Assembly: GCA_024195265.1 (NCBI GenBank)
Contig: JAJLRJ010000003.1
Location: 29,940,227 to 30,004,226, forward strand
DNA length: 64,000 nucleotides
Source: Dendrophyllia cribrosa
Lineage: Eukaryota; Cnidaria; Anthozoa; Scleractinia; Dendrophylliidae
Direction: 5' to 3'
The notes under the pieces were generated by a model. That model made no database searches, was not told the origin of the DNA, and saw only the letters and a list, made by a program, of their open reading frames with translations. Numbering within the stretch: the stretch's first letter is position 1; the number at the start of each line of letters is the position of its first letter. Made by a program: the position numbers and the translations under genes. Shown piece after piece: positions 1 to 11,700 of the stretch.

Positions 1-784
1 CTACTTGACTGAACTGCACACACAGCATGTACCTGAAATATCAAAGAAGAGTTTACACAGATGTTCTACACTAGTCTAGCTTAACATTGGTTTCATGACC
101 TCTTGAACATGTGTTTTTTGCATAATAATGAGACATAATTTACAAAACTGAACTTAGAAACTGTAAAACTTGATGTTACATGTAATACAGCAACTCAAGT
201 ACATTGATTTCATTCTAGACTAACATACACTTCAAATATATACAATCAAAGATGGACACTGTGATTCCAGCTAAACACAAACTAGTCCAAACACCTTTTC
301 CAAGCAGATATTTGAATGCTGCTCAAAGTTGTCCATTTATGGAATGTTCAGACCAGTGCTAACCCCTGATAAAGAAAAATCTGGAGATTCTACAAAAAGT
401 AGACAATAAGATTTTATTTTTTGCCCAGATCAAGATTAAACAAACCCATTTTCCAGGAAAATGAGGAAAATCAGGAAAATCAGAGAGGGAGGGGGATCTC
501 TAAAGCCCAATATTTTAAGAAAAGTATGAAGATAAACTGGAATTTCCAGAGGGGTGGGAGATTAAAGAAAAAACTTTCAGTGGAGGAGGTACAGACATTT
601 TCTGGAACATTTGAAACAAAGAATGTTGTCAGTTATAAATATTACAATAAATTGTAATCTTTGATTTCATTCATACATGTATAATAATATTCATTGTTGT
701 ATCATTAGCTCTTGTTGAATTTATATCTAAGGGATGAGTTTTGGTGGTGCTCATTCATAAACAAACTCTCAACAGAAGTCTTAC
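1..784. other. AT-rich stretch, probably intronic to the SET gene
   Basis: No exon, repeat or RNA gene is recognised here. The minus-strand SET-like gene has a splice donor at 784/783 and must continue leftward, so this stretch is probably intron, with further exons beyond the window edge. A plus-strand open frame at 421-657 lacks an ATG start and is lysine- and glutamate-rich from A-rich DNA; it is not supported as a gene. Confidence 0.5.
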
Positions 785-2238
785 CAAGGTATCTGGGTCA
801 AGATCTTTACCAGCAAATACACCAAAACTGTTCAGCTTTGGTGTGATATTAGCGGCAAGCTTGGAGACTGTTTCTTTCCACTTCACAGCTCTCTTGGTTA
901 ATTCCTTATCCTGAAGCTCTTTCAACTCATCTTCACTCCACATCCACAGCACATTGCATTCTTTATTTGTAAGTATCTTGAAGTAAGAAAGCCATTCTTC
1001 ATTTTTTATGTGAATAGAATAGAGCACAAACACAGCCATCTGCATCAAGTGCATTACTTGTTGCTCTGTGTTATCCTGATGTTTAAGGATTTGGTCATCT
1101 GTGAGGGATAACTGCTCAAGTGTTGGCCCTAATGTTGACCTAAAGGTAAAAGACAAATGAATTTTAATAGAAGGTTATAGTGGTGGAACCAGATTCCGTC
1201 ATAAAGGGGGGGGGGGGGGGGTCCAGAGTGAATAACAGGGGGATGGGGGGGGAGGTGGTTGAGCAAAGTGAAAATGTTTAACAGAGACAGAAACGAAATT
1301 TTGGCCATTTTTCAGGCATTATTTTTTTGGAGAAATAAGGGGGGGGGGGGGACCTGCGCCCCTTCCCTGGATCTGCCACTGGTTTGATAGATCTGAAAAT
1401 TAACCCTTTGACACCTCACATATATTTCATGGAATACCACTCAAGACCATTGCCTAACTAGTATAACTATTCTGAGAAAACACAGATGCTGTAAATAAAC
1501 AGTCTGTACTGAACAAACACTCAAACAATCCTGAACAACCTTAACCACACCACACAGGTAGTCCTGCACTTGTCCAAACGATGTCTGTGATTCGCTAAGA
1601 AAACAATAGATTTGTCCCGCTGGGATAGGGATTAGGGATAGGGGCATTGTTCAAGTGATATAATATCAATTGCATCGTTCGCCAATCATGCATGGACATC
1701 GTTTGGACAGCTGCAACCCCGCTCCACCACACAACATGAACTGGCCATAAAGGACTTTCTAAAATCCCATTCACGGGTAGTTCCGAATTACATGTGAGAG
1801 AATCTGTTGAACATGCACGTGCTCATAGAAACACTTAAAAAAAGATAACAAATCGGTCAACATTGACATTCATATCCATATGGTTTCTTTGCCAGTGGTT
1901 CGTGTCAAAACAACATTTATTTTAATTTTTCTGGGATAAAACTGTCTGTAATTTCTAGTATTTTAGTTCCAGTACCTTTCAACAATAGTAGAGTTCACAA
2001 GCAATGCCTGTGGGGCCATTAGTATTGACTCTTTCTCCACAATCCGTCTGTCCGCCACGGCAGTCAACTTATTGTCTTTTGTTTTCATGAAATTGCATCT
2101 ACACTTTCCACCGCGATCATCAAACCACTTCTGAAAGTCAGCCAAGTTGCCATCTGTCGCGACTTCCTCGCTTTTGAGCAAACAAAAGAAACTAACAGAC
2201 AAAATTAAACTGAACGCTGAAATCAATTTAGCCGCCAT
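785..2238 (-). CDS. SET-domain lysine methyltransferase-like protein, 5' part (partial gene)
   Basis: Two exons join in frame: exon 1 is 2238-1976 (donor AAAG|GTACTG) and exon 2 is 1139-785 (acceptor CCTTTAG, donor TTG|GTAAGA). The phase-2 junction restores an Arg codon, giving about 206 residues before the gene leaves the window. Residues 1 to about 25 form a hydrophobic signal-peptide-like start (LISAFSLILSVSFFCLL), unusual for this class. A segment resembling the N-terminus of the Rubisco-LSMT/SETD3/SETD6 type of SET proteins follows: FQKWFDDRGGKC, then VEKESILMAPQALLV, then a helical part with WSEDELKELQDKEL. The catalytic SET motifs would lie in exons to the left, so activity cannot be judged. 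The ATG at 2238 is chosen because the longer frame starts at a GTG. Family placement is by motif resemblance only. Confidence 0.62.
1179..1382. mobile_element. hAT-like MITE in intron of the SET gene
   Basis: The ends form an imperfect inverted repeat: AGTGGTGGAACCAG on the left and the complement of CTGGATCTGCCACTG on the right. The CAGTGG(C/T)... terminus is typical of non-autonomous hAT elements. The inside is rich in poly-G tracts (1206-1223 and 1340-1350). A clean 8-bp target duplication is not visible, so the edges are approximate. Confidence 0.4.
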
Positions 2239-2736
2239 AGCTGTGTTGACCACGAATATTTGGGTCGTTTTTTATAAAAGATGAATAGCGATTTTGACCG
2301 TAAAATCGCTCAGCCGTAAAATACAACGTATGTTAAGCTAAATTGTCCTTTTCCTGATGAAAATGTTTAGAAATGAAAGAAGAAATGTTGTTATTAAAAA
2401 TTTAACACTTTTGAACAGGCAAAAGGCTATACTTGCCAGGCGTTATAAGCAGAGAGAAGACTAGGCTCTAGCTCGGCTGGTTGCTAAGCAAACCAAAATG
2501 GCGGAGGGGGCACTTGTAAACACGCCAAGTGTAGAATTTATGTGATTGTTGGTGATGGTTTTGTCTTCTTATTCATTGTAACGTCCAAATAGAAGTTTAG
2601 TTATTTAACATAAGTTTTTTTCTGTAGCATATTTTAATGTAAATGACTTTTGACCGCCTGCAAATGGCTACAATAGGTTTAATTTGACTTTTGGAAGATT
2701 CCTGAGAGTGTCACATAGCCTTGTAATTAGCGAGCT
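2239..2736. promoter_or_regulatory. Divergent intergenic region between the SET gene and TTC28
   Basis: The start codons of the minus-strand SET gene (2238) and the plus-strand TTC28-like gene (2737) are 498 bp apart and point away from each other, so this is a candidate bidirectional promoter. On the minus strand a TATAAAAA sequence at 2276-2269 lies about 31 nt from the SET start codon; this could be chance in AT-rich DNA. No CpG-island-like block or repeat is seen. Confidence 0.45.
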
Positions 2737-5700
2737 ATGGAGAAGGTAAGTCAGATTTCCAAACTTAGCTAGGAGCTTAGTATGACTTAATAGTGAAGCA
2801 ATTTAATTGCCTATCTCTTGAGTGGTGTCATGTAATGATCATGGTAAGGCAAACCTCCCGAAATAGGAAAAAAAATTGGTTCTATAAAAGTTATTGGGAA
2901 CTCCCGCATTAAAGTAACAGTGGTGTCCATGCTAGTTTTGCCTAATGTCCTTAGACTCAAAATATCCTTAGTTCCTACATTTTGTACTAGGGTATAAAAA
3001 TCGTGTTCATTTATTTATTAACCATCATTGGGTACATTGCAACACTGTGTCTAGATGCCCGGCAGCCAGACAGGATTTTTAAAATACTCTGATGCTATAC
3101 TTGTTTAGACTGCTGAGAGGTTTATGATTATAGCCGTCAATTTTTCTGACCGCTTGGCACTCTGTACAAATATTGGCATCATCAGTATTGAGTAGATTGA
3201 CTCAAAATTGGTAAAATTACAGACTGCTGGCCACAGAGTATTTTGGAAATTGTGTCCGGAAGCTTGCGCATACATGTAAACAATTGCTAAGTCTGACAAT
3301 GCCGAGATTTGCATAGAGTGCCGAGCGGTCAGAAAAGTTTGCATTACAAATTGACGGCTATAATCATAAATGTCTCAGTGGTCAAATCATTAGAGCATTG
3401 TTCCAGAAATAACAAGGTCATAGGTACACTGATGATGGATTTGACAATAATTGTGGCGCTAGAATCATAAACTAATTTACTCATTTGTCTCTCTTGCAGT
3501 TTACTTTATGAACATTTCATACAGTATATTCACATTCATAATTTTCTCTGCTTTGTAGTTTAAAGCACTTTGTACCAAGGGTGACAAGGCATTTAAAAGT
3601 GAGGAGTTCCTTCAAGCTATCAGTTTATACTCTGATGCTTTAATCCTTTCACCTGATGACGAAGATGTTCTTGGCTGCAGATCAGTAGTCCATGCTAAGT
3701 TAGGCATGTTCAATAAGTCTAAGAAAGATGCTGAAAGCCTCATAAGTGTCATTCCACAAAAACCAAAAGTAAGTGCTTTATGCAGCATTTTAGTTCCAGT
3801 TTCAAAACACTAATATTCCCCTTGTTGAATTTCTAACATGTTCCGTTGTTAGTTGAAAGAATTAGGTTATGCCCTGTGTACTCAAATAAACACCTCCTTT
3901 CCGTTAAATGAACCCCTTCCTCCCTTCCTCTAAAAAATGCACTTATTAAAATGTTCAAAAAGGAAATAATTTATTGCTGTCGGGATTTATAGGAAGGAAA
4001 TGTTTATTTAGACCATCCAGTTATTAAAGAATATATGTTGCAGGTAATTTTTTTTTCAGGTGAATTTAATTTTTCACTAGGTTAATTTTTTCACTAGGTC
4101 ATTTTTTTCTAAACAACTGAGTTTGTAATCATATGAGAAGAAATATGGTTCATACAGTATATGGTGTAAACTTAATAATTACAAATCATCTAATTTAGTC
4201 TGAATGGCATCCTCTGGCTGATGAACTAGATTGGCTACACTTCTGTGGAAAAAATCAAGAACAATGCCATGGATTTCACATTTCAAATATAACTTTAACC
4301 ATCCCTCCCCCAGTCCTCCAAAGCACTTTGAATTCCATCATTCTTACTAATGCTTTATTCTGTTGTGTGTCAGGTAGTCGTAAAAAGGTCTTATTTATAA
4401 CATATTATTGGTTTACAGGGGCACTTTTTACGAGCTGTTGCACTTGAAAACCTTGGAAACTACCGAGAATGTTTGAAGTCGTACCTCAAGGCTTACGAGC
4501 TGGACACAGCACATCCCACAGAGCTTCTGTTGAGGGTCATCCAAGCTGTTGGCTGCATCTGTCAAATGTCAGAGACAGAAGAACTGGCCTTGTCAGATCA
4601 AGGTGGGATTTAAAAGGCCACAAACAATTTTACTTTCTTAACAAATATAATTAGGTATAACTGACATGGTTGATTTTATATCTTCCAGTAAAGTTGGTAA
4701 AACAACATGTAGAGCATGTATTACAATATTCATTTCTGGGGAGGGAGCCAGAGGGTCCCATGTAAAAGAACCAAGGATGTTTGTTGGAAATTTTGAATAC
4801 CCTGCTGGCAGAGTCCCCTTCAATCTTCCCAAAAAATTGTAGGGTACTCTACTAGCAGGGTATAAAGAAGATCAATCTGGACATGGCTCATGCTTTGTTT
4901 CACCCCTAAAATATACCATTCTAAAACAGACAGAAAGAAAAGAGCTATGACTTTAATGATGGTAAAGATCTTGTCATGAAATTCTTTCTTCTATTATAGG
5001 TATAAACTGATCGGTCTAGACCACCAACACACTATTACAGCATAATTGTTTATTTCTTTGAGTGCAACCCATCATGATACCTTGATAACTAAAAATGTTG
5101 GTACTCCGTCCTCAGCACCCTAAGTCATACCAAAATCCATAATTTTAACACCCCTAAAGAAGATGAAGAGCATTATACCTGCCCTCAATTCACATTGGAG
5201 TCCCCCCCCCCCCCCCCCTCTCAATCATCTGGTCCTGTCAGGGTTATTGATATGGCATGAAATTGAGATATAAAGGAATGAAAATATTGATGATTGACAC
5301 AACAACAGAAATAAGAGTTTGTAGTACTCAGCTTACAGTTACAATGATACTGCTTCTCAGAGTCACTAATTTTACTAGTGGAAGACTATTCTTTCTGGAA
5401 TCTGGGTGTTTCATTCAGGACAATTGGCTAATTTAGTTTGTAGTATTAAGAGCAGTTTTTAAGTAATGATCCACATAAGAAGGATAGCGCTGAACGGCAA
5501 TGCACGATGGAATATCAACTTTTTTTGTTGTTACAACTAGTGATCTCATTGGCCTATAAACTCAAAAACCACTAAAAAGTTAAGGTTCAAGGTGCATTAA
5601 GTCTAATTGTTTTAAGGTTTCAAGTATTTTGAGACCCAATCGCACAACATGCAATTTTTCAAAGATATTGTATTTGGGGAACTTCATCAAAGAAGCAAAA

Positions 5701-8700
5701 TTAGTAGCTATTGTCTTCGGCTATTCTGATTGGTTAAGCACGAACATTTCCTAAAATATATTAATTTTGATGCAAATGGATTTTCTGTATTTTTATAATG
5801 AAATATAATTATAAATCATCAGCCCCTCCTCTATTCTTGAAATCAAAGATACAGTCAAACCTCTATTAAGCGGTCACCCCCAGGGAATAGCTAACTGACT
5901 GCTTAATAGAGGTGACCGCTTAAAAGAGGTCAAGTTTACAGTAAATATGGGGAGCGATTTAATTCCGGGGATTTGTTAAGTGACCGCTTAATAGAGGGTG
6001 ACCACTTAATACAGTGCCGCTTAATACAGGTTCGACTGTATTCTATGTGGGAAAAAGCGCTTTGTGATCAGCTTAAATATCTCGCACCACTTCAGCAACT
6101 AATCAGAAGTAAAACCAAAACCAATCGTGACTTACTCGCACACGTTTTCCCACGCTTGGCGGCAGCTACATGTCTTTGCTTAGAGTTCTGATTGATTCAT
6201 GGGATTGTCTGTTTCTACATGTATTACTCAGAGTAATTACTTTCGTTTTGGTTTTACAACACTCAATTTAAAATACTGCTCTATGAATCAAAATGCCTTG
6301 TCATAATAAACATTTGAAAGGCTGGTATGATATTGAAAAAAATATATTTTGCTGATTTACTAATTTCAGCTGCAGGTTCTCATAAATTTGAGAGGTTTGT
6401 CCAAGTTGGAAAAAGGCTCTATGAAACTGGCAACTACAAAACCTGCATCAGCGTGATCTCGACAGCATTAAAAGCACATTACGGCTGGGAACAGGACCAT
6501 GTGATGCACTCAGAAACAAGTGCAGACAGCCTGCAAAGTAAATCAATGTTAAAGCAGGAGACAGATGAAGCTACTGCAAGTCACATTCATGTCGCTGATG
6601 ATTTGCAATCATCACTAAATGCTAATCCTGTGTTAGGGTTTTCATCCATCTATCTTGCAACTGGTAACTATGACGATGATGATGTTGAGAGGGATGATGC
6701 CGATGACGGGAAGGTGTCATCACAGGATAGTAGAGCAGTGATGATGGCGCTTCTTATCATGAGTGAAGCTTATTACTCTCTGCATCAGTACAATGAAGCC
6801 CTGTCTGTTGCTAGACAGTGTCTGCCCATGGCTTTAGATTTCAAAGATAAAGAACATGAAATAAAATCCTACGTAACACTAGCAAATATCTATCACAGAC
6901 TTGCACAGTACACCAAAGCAGTCTCTTACAATGGCAAGCTGTTAGCAGTTGGAAGGGATCTTCAAAAAAGTGATGACAGTGAAGAATTACATAAAGAATA
7001 CTGGAACAGTGACCTTGAACGAAGAGCTGTTTGGAATTTGTCTGCGGCCTACAAGCTCATGGGCAACTACGAAAAAGCCTTGCATCATGCGCAGGAGTAC
7101 ATGGATGTCTTGAAGTTCATCGACCAAGAGAACCTTACTATGGCATATTCTAATTTAGGTGAACTAGAGCTCTTACAAGGCAACTATGAAAAGTCTTTGG
7201 AATGTCACAAGATTGAGCTGCAACTTTGCAAAAACATTGACGATCGTCAAGGAGCAGCTTATGCCTATGGTAATATTGGCACAGTATATGCCTACATGGG
7301 CAGCTTTAAATTGGCAGCTGTCAATCATGACCAGCATTTGAAGCTTGCGCAGAGCTTGAATGATAAAGTCTCAGAACTCATAGCACTCAGAAATTTTGGT
7401 TGCATGCATAAACTAATGGGAGAGTTGACTAAAGCCGTCAGTTATTATGAACAGCATCTGCAGCTGGTAAAGGTCAACAAGTTGGATGAGCTTCAGTGTA
7501 AGGCATATTGCTTACTCGGTGCATGTTACAGAGAACTGCATCAACTTCACCATGCTCTGTATTATTACGAGACATGCCTAAAGTTGGCCATAGGACAAAA
7601 TGATTTGGAAGAAGAGCTTGAGTGCCATCTTGCCCTTGCGCAGATCACAAAATCAATGCGAAATTTTGAAACTTGTCGCTACTACTTCAACAAAGCCATT
7701 CCAGTCCTGGAAGAGAAAGTTCTCTCGAAACATGGAAAAAGTGTAATTGACAAAGATCCTTTGCTTGAAAAGCTGGATCTGTGTTACAAAGACCTGCAAG
7801 AAGCATTGATTGAAATGAACTTAGAAGAGGAAGCACTAGAAATTGCCGAACATTGTAAGTCTAGAATTCTGGTGAACATTTTGAGACACAATAACATTGT
7901 AGCCAATTATTGTGAGACATCCTCTGAGCAGCTACATGTAGTCTCCCCATACTCGGCCAATGATATTGTCAACATTGTTTGCACCCAACAAGCATCAATA
8001 TTGTTCTTCTCTATGATTCCTTCTGGTTTCCTTTCATGGATGCTGTCACCTGGAAAAGGCATTGTAAAGTGTCATTGGCACAAGAGTTGTGGTCACTGCA
8101 GCTTTGCTGACAAAATCAAATCATGCATTGAAGAGCTTCATAGTGACTGTCAGGAAAGCCACAATTGTGACCATCGAGCATTACCAGATGGGGTAACAAG
8201 AAAGCTCCCTGAGTCATCAGATGCAGAGAAGAGTAAAAAATCCTGCTACTCGTGTGAGTTTCTTTTCTCTGCAAAATTAACACCGCTTCAAAAGCTGTAT
8301 CATCTTCTTTTGAGTCCTATGGAGGATGAGCTCAAGACGCTACTCACAAGTGGCACTATAAATGAGCTAGTTATCATTCCTGATCTGGAGGTAAATTCTG
8401 TCCCTTTTCCATGTTTACAAGACCAAGAAGGCCAGTACTTGTATGAATTGTTCAATGTGCGCATTCTGCCGTGCATTAGAACAATCTCAGAGCAAAAGAA
8501 GACTTCTGAACATTCACCCAATGTTGCAAAGAAGAACCACGATTCAGCTAAGATTCTTGTACAAGGCAATCCAGAGATTTCAAGTGTAAATTTAAATGGT
8601 AAAATCTGGAGTCCAACGAACCAATCAGATCTGGCAGAGGAGGAAGTCAACACCATTGCATCACTCTTAGGAGTGGATCCAATCAGTGGTCGCCAGGCAA

Positions 8701-11700
8701 CCAAGAAACACTTCCTAGAGACTCTGCCTGAAGCATCTGTCATTCACTTGGTGACATACGGAAGCTGGCCTGACGCATGCATTGCTCTTTCTCCAGATCC
8801 CCATCACCATAGCAACCATCCGCCAGCGGAGTCGTTCTTAGTCACTGTCTCGGATATAGCTTTGTTAAAACTGTCTGCAAAGCTTGTAGTGTTGAATGCA
8901 TGTTGTGGATGTGATCATCAGTATTGTCAGCTAAAGCACGCAAGCTTTCACTTGGCGATGGCTCTCCTGGCAGCTGGTGTACAGTCTGTGGTAATGCCAC
9001 TGTGGTCTGCTCCTCAGGCAGCACTCCTAAACCTGTTTTACAAGTTCTATTCAGGTTTGGAATTGGTATGTACATGAAAAGTTCTCTCACTGATTTAAAA
9101 TATTTGACAAGTTATAATTATGGTAATAATAAATATATATTGGGATAAACTTCGTGTACCCTAATGCGTTTTATTTTCCCAGGGTTTAGAATTAACGAAA
9201 ATGGTGCAAAATTGGCCGGCTAAAATGTCGCTGGTAATATTTTGCGTTGTTCCAATACAAAACTTAGAAACCTACAGATCCTGAAGCCTCCAAAAATAGA
9301 GTTATTTTAATGACAAAACGCAAGTCGGCAGTCACTCAGTTTTCAATCAATGACAAAAACGTCTGACTGCTCGTTGCTTTCAGAAAATGTTTACTTCTTC
9401 TTTGTTTGTTACTCCACAATCTTTGAAATAAAATAAGAGACTGCTCGAGGTCTAAGTAAAGGAAGAAAAGAAGAAAATAAACGAAAGTAGGGAAGGGTAC
9501 ATGGTAATGACCAATCGTTCTACATTTATTTTCGGGCAAGTGGCACCTTTTCATCCTCTTTACTGTGGATTAATTACGCGAGTTTATTTTTTGCAAATCT
9601 TTGACGGTGCGCTTAATTAACAAAATTTAACCCGCGGGAAAATGTAAGGCATCAGGGTGACACTCATTAACCTATTTTTACTCGAATAAACTCCCGGGGG
9701 GGGGGGGGGGGGGGGGGGGGGAGGGGGGTAATCAACAAAGTTTTGTACGGGGATGCTCCGCCCCGAGGTCCAAACCTTACCCTTTCATATACCGTTTTTG
9801 ACAGAAAAGGTACCCCTTTCATATACCTTTCATTGAAAATGGTACCCCTTTCATATAGCCTTTACGCGCGTCTGTTTGATAAATTTTGAAAGACGCTTCT
9901 TATAATACTTAGATGGCGGTTTTCCCTACCTTTTTTATACTTCAACTCGTGTTTTCGCTGCCCTTTCCTATTCTTCGTGAAATCCCTACCCTTTCATATA
10001 CTTCAACTCGTGAAATCCCTACCCTTTGATATACCTCCAGCCTCAAAAAGGTACCCCTTTCGGGCGGAGCATCCCCGTATAGCCCATTATAGGGAGTACC
10101 CCCCCCCCCCCCCCCCCCCGGGAAGGAATAAACTTTAGGTATTGGTTAACCATAGCCTAATGAAGATCAGCGGTAAGCGGTCGAAACAACGCGATCCACA
10201 TCTAGAGTGACCACATCGTGAGACAAACGATAAATAGAGCTGTCATTTTGAAATTACCATGATGAATAACCATATTTTTCATAACAGCCAAGTTGTCGTC
10301 TTTGAAGGTCTTGATACGATTGCATAATACATAAACCCTATAAAAAAGTGTGAGGTACAAGCATTCATAACAATTTCTGACATTTCTCCGCATTTACTTA
10401 CTGAAAACACGAGTACCTCACATATGTTGCGGTACTCTTTTTCAGGGTAAAACCGTCAGCGAATCCCTAAAAGAGGCCTGGAACCAAGTGAGGAGTGTGG
10501 AGCACATGTCGTCCCCAGACTCCTGGGCGTCATTTGTGCACGTTGGATTTGATACCACAGTGAATTTGACGAAGTTACGACATCAACTGTTTAATAAGGA
10601 ACTGGATCGAGTGGTTCAAAATTCTTCACCTGAGAGGTTTCCTCTCGTGACGGCAGAAACGCTGGATAATAAAGGTGATTATTGCCATTTGAACGATTCA
10701 ATCTTTTCTTTCTTGTGTCAAACGTTGAGTTACGTCAGGTCACGTAGCATGTTTCCATGTTTGATCTACCCAGCGAGCAGTGGATTCTCCTACGCCGAAC
10801 GAGAGGGAAACCACTGCGATCATCCGTTTGCTTTCTCATCGAGCATGCGCAGCCGCGTGACGCCCCACTTGATGCATTTGACGTCGTTTCGCGGGAAAAT
10901 GGTAGCACGTGCCGTTGTTTCCTGGTGTCACCTTGGACGCCACTTTGATTGTTACATAGCAGGCTCCTTTAAACGCAGCAGTTACGTGGATGAGTGAATG
11001 CGCGAGAGGCTAAACAAGTTTGTAAACTTGTTTTACCGGTTCAAAGTTAATTTATTCATCCATGGTGCTGGACGGCGGCTCGATCAAAGGAACTAACAGT
11101 TGCTCGCAATGGTTTCTCTCTCGTCGGCGTAGCTCGGCGTAGGAGAATCCACTGCTCGCAGGGTTATTTGATCCTGTTGAAATATTGGATGAAACCCTGA
11201 AGACAGTCCTCTCCTAGTATCAGTATTGTTTTTTATTCCTTCACTGCTGATACTTAAGAGCTAATTACCGGTACATCCATGGAGCTTAATATCGAGAAAT
11301 AAAGGACTCGCGTTAGACTAAGTATTTTCTTTTATATTTCTTTTAAGGATGATCAAGCGAGAGTTAAATCTTCCCCTGCAAAACGCATGTATTCAGTCTA
11401 TTCCTTCATTACTCTTGGTCCCACAGGCTTTTCTCTCTCTAGCGTGAGCTCGGGTTGTCTTCTGTTACCGCCGGGATTGGCAAACCACCCTACTTTCCGT
11501 TCTCTTAGGTTGTGTTAACATGACTTTCATACCAATACGAGATGAAAACTTTACAGAAACCGTCTTTATCGCGGCATGAGTTTTATTCAGGAAAGAAATG
11601 ATTTAAAGTGAATGGATTATGAGATGAATAGCTATACTGGGTGTTTGAGAATCCGCGCGATCCGGCACAACAACCGGGATGACCCCGTACCGGAGGAATC

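Noticed and set aside
421..657. 78-codon plus-strand ORF
   Set aside because: It lacks an ATG start, is lysine/glutamate-rich from A-rich DNA and shows no recognisable domain.
8300..8743. 147-codon minus-strand ORF
   Set aside because: It is antisense to the CHAT-coding part of TTC28 exon 4 and has no features of its own.
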